Assembly: GCA_964434955.1 (NCBI GenBank)
Contig: CAYSXI010000151.1
Location: forward strand, 1-13,035
DNA length: 13,035 nt
Reading direction: 5' to 3'
Source: JANQLU01 sp964434955
GTDB lineage: Bacteria > Planctomycetota > Planctomycetia > Pirellulales > Pirellulaceae
Part shown: one piece after another, positions 6,443 through 13,035 of the stretch
Numbering within the stretch: position 1 is the stretch's first letter
Layout of the letters: each line of letters opens with the position of its first letter
Translations under genes and position numbers: made by a program
Notes under the pieces: model-generated
The model's input: only the letters and a program-made list of their open reading frames with translations
What the model was told of the DNA's origin: nothing
The model's database searches: none

Positions 6443-9400
6443 CTATCGTCCCGGTTTTACCTCGGGAAACGACTCAAAGTCCAACGAGGTTCGTTTGGCG
6501 TCTCGAATCTTTTGAATCGCCGAACGGATGTACTTTCGATCCCGTTCTCGATCACTTTTCAGATACGTTTCCAACACCTCGATGCTTTTTTCCGTTCCAA
6601 TCTCACCAAGCAGATCGGCCGCTGTGCTTGCCCAAAGGCGCAGGCGGTTGTCACGGTTTCTAGCACGAATTGCGTCGAGAACCTGTGGCTCAACCGACGA
6701 CTTGTATTGTTTCAGGTAGCCGGCAATCCCGCGGCTTGAATGGGGATCGAATGCCCACATCTTGACGAGGGTGGGGATGTTCTCTTTCCGCAGTGGTTTG
6801 CATTTGCGGTAGAGAGACCAATAAGTTGTCGCGAAGTTATCATTCGCAATTTGTTCCTCGACCCATGATTCAATCGCGGCTTGAGAATCTTTGTCCAGCG
6901 GTAAGTCTTCGAGGATATCAACCGTTCGGCTCGTGTTTTTTTCGTTGTGGCCAGCCAGCAGTTTTTCGATAAGTGACTTTGAATCGATCTTGTGTTCATT
7001 CGTTTTCTTGACGGCATGCTTTCTGGTCTTGTAATCGGAAAGTGTGCACGCGAGCAGGAGGCCTTCCTCATTTTTAAAATGAGCGAGAACGTCGACCACT
7101 CGAAACAGGGTGTAGTGTTGTTTCTGCCGATAATGGGATGTCTTTCCATCGAGGGCGTTTTTTACAACTTGAATGGTGAAATCCAAATCGGAATCCTTGC
7201 CCTGTTTGCAGAAAGCCGTGACAGCCAAGTCGCCGTAGATGGAGCTGTCGAGCATGTAGGTCAGCTGTTCGGCGATTCCCTTGCGATGTTCGTCCGGCCA
7301 GGAATTGGCAGCGAGCCATTTGACCGCCGAAAACTTTTGAGGCCGAAACGACTTGGTAATCCATTCGACCGCTTCGTTTGCGTCTTTGGGCTGGGGCACC
7401 TCATTTTGATCGCGAGATTCACCACGATGAGGTCGAAGTGCAAATCTGGCCGCCTGGCGAACCGCTTCCGGTTGGCTCGAGTCTTTCTCAAGGCCAATGA
7501 GAAGGTTTTTTAATTCCTCACTTGGCATATCGTTCAAGATCCGACAGACATCGATCAACGTTTCCGGGTCGCCAGGATTTTGGAGGTAATGTCCGCAAGT
7601 TTCAAGCAACTTTTTTTCCAGGTAGTCGAACGCACGTTGGGTTTCGCGTTTTGCCCGGTCGCGCTCGGTCGAATCCCATAAGTATTCTGGTTTTTCATCT
7701 TCTTTTTCGGTTCGTTCGAAACATTCACGCAAGTCGAAATATCTGGCTTCCTCAGCCAGAATCGAAAGTGCGAGTGGGCTAGCGAGTTCCGCAAGTCCCT
7801 TCAGAAGTGCGCGTTGGATTCGACGTGAACTCGTGTGGTTGGCGCAAAACTGGATCTCCGAAAAGCCTTCCGGGGCGCCGTAGACGCCCTCCTTGAATCG
7901 ACTTTCGGGATACCCGCTTTCGATTCGGGTTTCTAAACTGTCGCGAGCCCGTTCATCCTTGAACTGGTAAGTTTCAAACTTCTCGAGATTCTTCCTGAGG
8001 ACGCCCTTCTGATTGAGTTGTGGAGTTTTGAATCGATTTCGCCAGTAGAAAGACGAAGGCAGGAAGTTCAAGTCGGGGATCGTTCGTTGAAGGTTTTCGG
8101 ATTCAATCAAGAAGACGCGTCCGTTTTGAGAATAGGAAACGCGGGAGTGTTCGCGTGCTTTCAAAACGTGAACACGGGCATTGTTTGCCATCGTCTGCGT
8201 GGCTTCGATTTGGTCCTCGCTCGGTCGCCCAAATGGGAATCGCAACTCAATCGCGAGTTCCTCGTACTTTTTCCAGAATTGTCGCGAAGTCAGTTCGCCT
8301 ATCTGAAGTTTGTCGTACAGTCGGGCGTGCCTCATCCCCAGTTCGGCATGCCGGGGTGAATGTCGTATCGAGTACGCAATGTGCTTTTTGTCCTTCACGC
8401 TGTAAGCGGAACGGGTTTGATAATCGTCATCAGATTCGCCAAAAGACATTTTGACCATGTCAAGTTTGCGGAAGTCGAGCCAACTCACATGGCGGCGTTT
8501 GATTTTGCGAGTTGGGTTTTTCAATGCATGGATGACTTCATTTGCCGTTCCTAGCACCAGCACGCCGTGGGAAGGTGTGCCAAAGGTGATCCCCGTTTCC
8601 GTCTGGTAAACCTCAGCTCCAAGGATTTCCAACTTCCTCGCCCCGGTGTCCCTTACGACTTTTTCGAGATCGATCGATTCGTTACAAGTGACCACATAGA
8701 CCGTCGGTGCCGCTCCCCGACGTTTGGTCCAGCACCCGCAAAGGATGTAGCTGATCTTGTTTCGTGATTTACCGGTGAACTTTTCGAATTGACCTATCGA
8801 GTCGTCGAGCGAACGAAATGTTTGTGGGGTGATTTCGTGAGAAAGCTGCAGTCGCTGGATATTGGCGAACCAAAGGTCGCTGCAATTCCGAGGTAGGTGA
8901 TTCAGGCCAATCTCCTGATCCATTCCTGCAATGGTTGCCGGGTATTGCGAGGGTTTGTTGTCGATGATGGGAGTGACAATCTTGTTGGCGTTTTCCGCAA
9001 CATTTGAAAACAGATTTTTGACAATTGCGTTCGCCTGACTGGGGGCACTCGATTTGCTTTTTGAACCGGTTTGCTCTGACGACCTGACGGAGGAATCTCT
9101 CCGCGTTGGCAAGTTTCTACGTTCCTTCTTTCGCTCAACTCGATCGTTTTGGCCACGTTCTGAAACAGGTTCTTCTCGTTTGATTTCGGTTTCGTCTCGG
9201 TCCGAAAGATAAGGGATCGAGTCGTCCCTGTTATTCTCAGGCGCATCTTTGTTTGCGAGTCGGTCTTTTTTGGCAAAAAAGAAAACCAGGCTGGCCATGG
9301 CTGCCAACAGGCAGATACCTAGGAAACCAAAACTTCCTGCAACCAGCAGATTTCTTTTGGCGCTTTCGCTCATTGCGGATGATGATTCGTCAGGAGACCG

Positions 9401-9673
9401 AACCACACGTGATCGATAGTTGGGTGGCAAATCGCTTGGGCTCGAGTCACGCGCCGGATGCGTGACTTGGGGGGGAGTGTCAACGACGTCTTCCGGAGCG
9501 ATGTCAATGACGCTGTCTTCGATCGCATCCACCCAGATGGTCGCATCGATGGGTGTTTCTGAAGCGGGGACCATCACCAACGATTTGCATTTCGGGCATT
9601 TGACCGGCTTGCCCGACTTGCGATCGGGTACCTGAATTTTCTGATTGCATTCACATCGAAAAATGATGGCCAT
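6443..9673 (-). CDS. Uncharacterised zinc-ribbon, single-membrane-span protein with HEAT-like repeats
   Basis: A 1076-residue protein of unknown function. Residues 1-35 form a zinc ribbon with C7, C9, C26 and C29 (CxC-x16-CxxC) ending in LVMVP, a module that often heads planctomycete proteins. Residues 36-105 are acidic, Pro/Ser-rich and probably disordered. A membrane helix spans about 109-134. A highly charged Arg/Glu/Ser-rich stretch (about 135-230) follows, then a globular domain (about 250-420) that I cannot assign, then a charged central part. From roughly 640 to the end, helical pairs resemble HEAT/armadillo repeats, for example in the last 80 residues. With the membrane helix, the ribbon and the C-terminal part lie on opposite sides; the positive-inside rule does not decide which. 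The frame opens at a TTG at 9697; I chose the ATG at 9673 because the ribbon starts immediately after it. Its Shine-Dalgarno is poor (GAG seven bases upstream). The sulfatase gene ends 102 bases upstream without a visible terminator. Confidence 0.85.
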   Translation of the reverse strand: MAIIFRCECNQKIQVPDRKSGKPVKCPKCKSLVMVPASETPIDATIWVDAIEDSVIDIAPEDVVDTPPQVTHPARDSSPSDLPPNYRSRVVRSPDESSSAMSESAKRNLLVAGSFGFLGICLLAAMASLVFFFAKKDRLANKDAPENNRDDSIPYLSDRDETEIKREEPVSERGQNDRVERKKERRNLPTRRDSSVRSSEQTGSKSKSSAPSQANAIVKNLFSNVAENANKIVTPIIDNKPSQYPATIAGMDQEIGLNHLPRNCSDLWFANIQRLQLSHEITPQTFRSLDDSIGQFEKFTGKSRNKISYILCGCWTKRRGAAPTVYVVTCNESIDLEKVVRDTGARKLEILGAEVYQTETGITFGTPSHGVLVLGTANEVIHALKNPTRKIKRRHVSWLDFRKLDMVKMSFGESDDDYQTRSAYSVKDKKHIAYSIRHSPRHAELGMRHARLYDKLQIGELTSRQFWKKYEELAIELRFPFGRPSEDQIEATQTMANNARVHVLKAREHSRVSYSQNGRVFLIESENLQRTIPDLNFLPSSFYWRNRFKTPQLNQKGVLRKNLEKFETYQFKDERARDSLETRIESGYPESRFKEGVYGAPEGFSEIQFCANHTSSRRIQRALLKGLAELASPLALSILAEEARYFDLRECFERTEKEDEKPEYLWDSTERDRAKRETQRAFDYLEKKLLETCGHYLQNPGDPETLIDVCRILNDMPSEELKNLLIGLEKDSSQPEAVRQAARFALRPHRGESRDQNEVPQPKDANEAVEWITKSFRPQKFSAVKWLAANSWPDEHRKGIAEQLTYMLDSSIYGDLAVTAFCKQGKDSDLDFTIQVVKNALDGKTSHYRQKQHYTLFRVVDVLAHFKNEEGLLLACTLSDYKTRKHAVKKTNEHKIDSKSLIEKLLAGHNEKNTSRTVDILEDLPLDKDSQAAIESWVEEQIANDNFATTYWSLYRKCKPLRKENIPTLVKMWAFDPHSSRGIAGYLKQYKSSVEPQVLDAIRARNRDNRLRLWASTAADLLGEIGTEKSIEVLETYLKSDRERDRKYIRSAIQKIRDAKRTSLDFESFPEVKPGR

Positions 9674-9775
9674 GAACTTACTCAAACATGGAAGCAACGA
9701 GGGAGATGCCTTTGATTCGCCCGGATGCGATCAAACTTGGATTTTATTTTTCCAGGGACTTTCTGCAAACAGGAA
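9674..9775. other. Gap between sulfatase and zinc-ribbon genes
   Basis: A 102-base spacer. I see no hairpin followed by a T-run on the minus strand and no clear promoter, so read-through from the sulfatase gene is possible. Confidence 0.4.
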
Positions 9776-11254
9776 TTACTTTTTCTCGCGGCTCTTTTTC
9801 ATCCGACGGGCTCGATCAGCAGGGATTTCGGCCGCTGATCCTGGCCGTGCATCCGCATTGTGGCTTCCTTCTGCCATTTCATGATTGATTTGCGGCAAAT
9901 AGGATCGAAGGCGCCGTTTAACGGGATTGAAGTTTGGATCGCCAGCAAGATTCGAAAACTCCTCACGATCTTCGAACAAGTTGTACAGCTCTTCGCTTCC
10001 GTCCGCATAAATGGTGTAGCGAAACTGTTTTCCACGAACCGAGTGGTTATTCTTGCCAAACGTCGTAATGGCAGGCCAGTCCCAGGAAGCATTCGCATGT
10101 TCCAGCAACGGTCGAAGTGAGTGACCTTCGAGTCCGGTTCGTTGCCTTAGCCCGCAAAGGTCAATCAGCGTTGGGTAGATGTCAATCAAGCCTACAGGCT
10201 GCCCGCAGGTTTGGCCCGGCTTAATTCCTTTCCCGGCCATCATCATGACCACACGGGTCGAATCTTCCCAAAGAGAACGCTTGCCCCATCGCTCCTTGCT
10301 GCCCACATGAAATCCGTGGTCACTCCAGAGAACAATCAACGTATTGTCACGGTGGGGTGATGCCTCCAATGCATCGAGGATTCGACCGACTTGGGCATCC
10401 ACAAAATGGATCGAAGCAAGGTAGGCTTGTGTTGCCCGCGTCCATTGTTGGTTGTCGACCATCCACTGATGGCGGGGAGCGACCGCAGACCAGCTGAGAT
10501 CGTTGGCGTAGGATGGAATATCCTTGAAATCCGTCTCGAGCGATGGCGGGAGTTTCACTTTCTCCAAGGGGAAAGGCTTGAACCATTTCGGCGGAACGAA
10601 CAGGGGGACATGGGGGCGGTAGAAGCCGCAGGCGAGAAAGAAGGGTTGTTCGTGTTTTTCTCCGAGTTGCTTGATCGTCCAGTCGGCAATTTTCTTGTCA
10701 GGCATTTGCTCCGTCGACCGAGGAAATTCGCCCCAATCCCAAAGCGGATGCGTTTGCCCTCCGTTGATTGGTTTGCGCGGCCTGGGCCCAAATCCGCCAA
10801 AGGACCCGGCGTATGTTTCGAATTCCCCTTTTCCACCACCGTGAAAGATCTTTCCGGCCGCAAGCGTTTTGTAACCATGCCGCTGAAAATGTTGCGGTAG
10901 GGTAATGGCCGTTTTCGTGGTTTCGCATTGCCTGAGGCGCGGTCCGAGGTAATAAATTCCAGTGGACGAAGGAAGCTTGCCGATCAGGAGACTGATTCTC
11001 GACGGATTGCAAATCGGAGCCTGGCAATGCGCGTTGGAAAAACAAGTTCCCATTTTCGCAAGCCGATTCAAATTGGGTGTTTTCGTTTGTGGGTGACCGC
11101 CGAGCGGTTCAATCCAATCATTGAGGTCGTCGATGGCAATCATCAAGACATTGGGGCGATTCGGCGCATCCTGAGCGACCAAATCAAGATAATTGGGAAG
11201 CAATAACCCGAAGCAAAACAAAAGGAACGAAAACCGAAGGCTGGACCGTGACAT
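9776..11254 (-). CDS. Secreted sulfatase, iduronate-2-sulfatase-like (Cys-type)
   Basis: A 492-residue alkaline-phosphatase-fold sulfatase that hydrolyses sulfate esters, probably on a sulfated polysaccharide outside the cytoplasm. A signal peptide covers about residues 1-29 (core FLLFCFGLLL). Metal-binding D42 and D43 lie in MIAIDDLNDW. The signature is CNPSR at 82-86, where C82 must be oxidised to formylglycine by a maturation enzyme; none is encoded in this window. Further landmarks are FFLACGFYRPHVP, the metal ligands D312 and H313 in WSDHGFH, and the KERWGKRSLWEDSTRV block typical of the iduronate-2-sulfatase branch. The tail is basic and polar. I chose the ATG at 11254 over the one at 11281: GAGGAG at 11259-11264 lies four bases before it, and the signal peptide begins there. 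The exact glycan cannot be read from sequence. It follows the GNAT gene after 69 bases with no terminator, so co-transcription is possible. Confidence 0.93.
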   Translation of the reverse strand: MSRSSLRFSFLLFCFGLLLPNYLDLVAQDAPNRPNVLMIAIDDLNDWIEPLGGHPQTKTPNLNRLAKMGTCFSNAHCQAPICNPSRISLLIGKLPSSTGIYYLGPRLRQCETTKTAITLPQHFQRHGYKTLAAGKIFHGGGKGEFETYAGSFGGFGPRPRKPINGGQTHPLWDWGEFPRSTEQMPDKKIADWTIKQLGEKHEQPFFLACGFYRPHVPLFVPPKWFKPFPLEKVKLPPSLETDFKDIPSYANDLSWSAVAPRHQWMVDNQQWTRATQAYLASIHFVDAQVGRILDALEASPHRDNTLIVLWSDHGFHVGSKERWGKRSLWEDSTRVVMMMAGKGIKPGQTCGQPVGLIDIYPTLIDLCGLRQRTGLEGHSLRPLLEHANASWDWPAITTFGKNNHSVRGKQFRYTIYADGSEELYNLFEDREEFSNLAGDPNFNPVKRRLRSYLPQINHEMAEGSHNADARPGSAAEIPADRARRMKKSREKK

Positions 11255-11258
11255 GATT

Positions 11259-11264
11259 CTCCTC
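11259..11264 (-). promoter_or_regulatory. Shine-Dalgarno that decides the sulfatase start
   Basis: GAGGAG on the minus strand, four bases before the ATG at 11254. It is the strongest ribosome binding site in the window and supports the start nine codons inside the longest frame. Confidence 0.75.
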
Positions 11265-11323
11265 GTAAAGATTCGAATCATTTTAATCGAAATGGGATCG
11301 CAAGTTGGCAGAATGCCAGGCGG

Positions 11324-12457
11324 TCAAAGCTGGTGGTCGTACATCCGATAGGTTTTGTACAATTTGGTGCCGCAACGCTCGAGCGTGGCGCGGGACAGGC
11401 GATTGGACTCAAGGACCCATGAAAACTCGACTTCTTCAATTCCCCAGTCCCGAATCATTGGAATCAATGACGCAAACAGAGAAAGTCCAATGCCCTTGTT
11501 GACTTGAAACTCGGGAATCACATTGGCGCTGATCACGCGAATCCGGTTGATTTTTCGCTTGTTCCAAAGCAGTTTCAGAAACCCGAAGGGGAACAACTTT
11601 CCGTCAATGGCTTTGATTCGCGGGTTGTAGTCCAGCATGCCAAAAACGACGCCGACGGTTTGCCCATCCACTTCGGCAACGCCCGTGATTTCAGGAACGA
11701 TCAAGTGCCTGAGGCCTTTCGCCATGTGTTCCATTTCCGCTTCTGAAATCGGAACAAATCCCCAGGAACCAGGCAGCGCTCGATTGTAGATTTCCAGGAA
11801 CTGACGAAGTTCCATGTCGAAATCGGGACGCCGCATGGCACGGATATTCAAATTGACCTTTTTGTTCAATCGCTCATTGATGAACTGCCATCGTTTCTCG
11901 TTGTCCTCGAGTTGAGAAACATGACCATGGTAGGCATACAGGTCATGGCCTTTTTCAAACCCGTTCTGTTCGAACAAGGTTTCGTAATAGGGCCGATTGT
12001 AAGTCATCATGAAGACGGGCGGGCTGTCAAAGCCATCCACCAAAAGCCCGCACTCGTAATTCATCGAAGGGTTGACCGGTCCCCGAATGGCTTCTCGATC
12101 ATTGGCACGATGGAATGCTTTGACCGCGTCGAAAAGTCCTTCGGCAACCTGGGCATCATCGATCGATTCAAAGAATCCGAACATCCCAAAGTTCGTATCG
12201 TTTTGACGATTGAAGCGATGATCGGTAATTGCCAGAATCCGACCGACAACCTCACCGTTTTTCTTCGCGATAAAAGCCTTGGATTCCGCTTCGTTATAGA
12301 AAGGGTGCTTGGCAAAACCAGCAAGTTCTTTCTGGTTTTGGCGTAAAGGAGGAATCCAATTGCGGTCATCCCGATAGATGGCCCAAGGCAAATTCAGAAA
12401 TGCCTTCTGATCGCTTCGGGTGGCAACCGGGATGATATCAATGGAATTTCCAGCCAT
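11324..12457 (-). CDS. GNAT-fold N-acetyltransferase-like protein (tandem domains, YghO-like)
   Basis: A 377-residue soluble protein of the large family loosely called YghO-like or GNAT acetyltransferase; its substrate is unknown. The N-terminal half (about 4-175) begins with the family's conserved FLNLPWAIYRDDRNWIPPL and carries GEVVGRILAI, GMFGFFE and GPVNPSMNYE. The C-terminal half (about 204-374) has a second GNAT-like core: VAEVDGQTVGVVFG, then QVNKGIGLSL at 318-327 resembling the acetyl-CoA pyrophosphate loop (Q/R-x-x-G-x-G/A), then VLESNRLSRATLERCG. No signal peptide. The frame extends 42 codons upstream to a TTG at 12583, but the ATG at 12457 matches the family's usual start and has GGAAG (12467-12471) nine bases upstream. 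It lies 250 bases downstream of acs on the same strand; acetyltransferases that regulate Acs are encoded beside acs in some bacteria (AcuA in Bacillus), so a role on Acs is a guess from position. Confidence 0.8.
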   Translation of the reverse strand: MAGNSIDIIPVATRSDQKAFLNLPWAIYRDDRNWIPPLRQNQKELAGFAKHPFYNEAESKAFIAKKNGEVVGRILAITDHRFNRQNDTNFGMFGFFESIDDAQVAEGLFDAVKAFHRANDREAIRGPVNPSMNYECGLLVDGFDSPPVFMMTYNRPYYETLFEQNGFEKGHDLYAYHGHVSQLEDNEKRWQFINERLNKKVNLNIRAMRRPDFDMELRQFLEIYNRALPGSWGFVPISEAEMEHMAKGLRHLIVPEITGVAEVDGQTVGVVFGMLDYNPRIKAIDGKLFPFGFLKLLWNKRKINRIRVISANVIPEFQVNKGIGLSLFASLIPMIRDWGIEEVEFSWVLESNRLSRATLERCGTKLYKTYRMYDHQL

Positions 12458-12707
12458 GCAATGCAACTTCCAGTTGCGAACGCCTTGATGCACTATCGTT
12501 GCTTTTGAACCGCTGACGCAACGCGTCTCCGGCGGTACAAAATCTGAAACTACGGTATCGTAACTCGATAAATCGGCATCCAAAACGCAAAAAGATTGGC
12601 AATTGGCGCAATTGCATTATCTTAATCGTTCTCCGCTTGGAAAACTTGGTTTGGGTAACCTTTGCCGGTTGTTATCACGATCGCGAAAATCGCCAAACGT
12701 CGTTTGA
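12458..12707. other. Intergenic region between acs and the GNAT gene
   Basis: The longest gap (250 bases). It holds a terminator-like hairpin (12589-12615), a small perfect hairpin (12515-12527, GACGC/GCGTC, 3-nt loop) and a palindromic GTTTG/CAAAC element (12693-12705) just after the acs stop. I found no confident promoter for the GNAT gene. The in-frame extension of the GNAT gene here looks non-coding. Confidence 0.4.
12589..12615 (-). terminator. Possible intrinsic terminator after acs
   Basis: A perfect 7-bp inverted repeat GCAATTG/CAATTGC with a 3-nt loop (12599-12615), followed on the minus strand by CAATC and five T (12593-12589). The stem is AT-rich and the T-run is offset by five bases, so it would be weak. 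It lies 92 bases past the acs stop codon. Confidence 0.4.
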
Positions 12708-13035
12708 TTACTCTTCTTCTTCGCGAAGTTTCGCAAGGACAGAAAAATCCTCAAGCGTCGAAGTGTCACCTGTTGATTCTTTGCCTTCCGCGATGTCTCT
12801 CAAAAGCCGGCGCATGATCTTGCCGCTGCGCGTCTTCGGAAGTGCGGCAGTGAATCGGATATCGTCAGGTTGGGCCAACGCGCCGATCTCTTTCCGGACG
12901 TGCTGTCGAAGCTCTTGTTTGAGCGCTTCCGTGGGTTCCGCTTCGCGAATCGATACAAAAACGGCAATCGCCTGACCTTTGATCTCGTCCGGCCGACCGA
13001 CGGCAGCGGCTTCGGCCACGTTCGGGGGGGAAACC
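12708..13035 (-). CDS. acs: Acetyl-CoA synthetase, C-terminal end (partial)
   Basis: The last 108 codons of an AMP-forming acetyl-CoA synthetase (acetate + ATP + CoA to acetyl-CoA, via acetyl-AMP), a cytoplasmic enzyme of about 650 residues. The visible part is the mobile C-terminal subdomain: VAEAAAVGRPDEIKGQAI, then RKEIGALAQPDDIRF, then PKTRSGKIMRRLLRDIA. The Lys in the last block is the conserved catalytic residue of the adenylation step and the site of regulatory acetylation in Salmonella Acs (K609). The tail ends in a short acidic run, LREEEE. The frame stays open to the window edge, so the true start is outside. Near the edge the usual Ser-His-Pro before Asn-Val-Ala reads Ser-Pro-Pro because of a run of seven G (13024-13030). 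A propionyl-CoA synthetase is possible but less likely given the residues seen. Confidence 0.93.
   Translation of the reverse strand, partial: VSPPNVAEAAAVGRPDEIKGQAIAVFVSIREAEPTEALKQELRQHVRKEIGALAQPDDIRFTAALPKTRSGKIMRRLLRDIAEGKESTGDTSTLEDFSVLAKLREEEE

Noticed and set aside
9674..9697. TTG start for the zinc-ribbon protein, eight codons upstream
   Set aside because: The ATG at 9673 directly precedes the zinc ribbon; the extra residues have no role in it and no Shine-Dalgarno supports the TTG.
11306..11318. Hairpin TGGCA/TGCCA between the GNAT and sulfatase genes as a terminator
   Set aside because: The stem is only 5 bp and no T-run follows on the minus strand.
12458..12583. 42-codon N-terminal extension of the GNAT protein to a TTG
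   Set aside because: The extension is polar, unlike the family's usual start, overlaps the region after the terminator-like hairpin, and the internal ATG has a plausible ribosome binding site.

Overview
The window looks like chromosomal DNA of a planctomycete, probably of the Pirellulaceae type. This is inferred from gene content only: an exported Cys-type sulfatase, a large zinc-ribbon/membrane/HEAT-like protein of a style common in that phylum, exported beta-propeller and S9 peptidase genes, moderate GC, and ribosome binding sites that are often weak or absent. No rRNA, tRNA, mobile element, phage gene or CRISPR array was seen.

All seven supported genes lie on the minus strand. Read in transcription order (high to low coordinate) they are: the 3' end of acetyl-CoA synthetase (acs, cut by the right edge); a tandem GNAT-fold acetyltransferase; an iduronate-2-sulfatase-like secreted sulfatase; a 1076-residue zinc-ribbon, single-membrane-span, HEAT-like protein of unknown function; an exported glutamyl endopeptidase-like S9D serine peptidase; an exported Asp-box (BNR/VPS10-like) beta-propeller with a PDZ domain inserted in it; and a short endonuclease V-like protein (cut by the left edge). 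Gaps between genes are 69 to 250 bases, and no stretch over 300 bases lacks a gene.

Transcription units: good intrinsic terminators lie just after the S9D peptidase gene (3766-3805) and just after the propeller gene (525-554), so the propeller gene is probably its own unit. A weaker terminator-like hairpin follows acs (12589-12615). No terminator was seen between the GNAT, sulfatase and zinc-ribbon genes or between the latter and the peptidase, so partial co-transcription there is possible but not shown.

Functionally this is a mixed neighbourhood: acetate activation with a neighbouring acetyltransferase, sulfated-glycan breakdown, exported proteolysis and binding, and DNA/RNA repair. There is no clear single pathway. 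The points most worth a second look are the PDZ domain splitting the propeller, the uncharacterised zinc-ribbon/HEAT-like protein, the acs-GNAT adjacency, and the endonuclease V that lacks the usual N-terminal segment. I see no convincing evidence for a wholly new multi-gene system.
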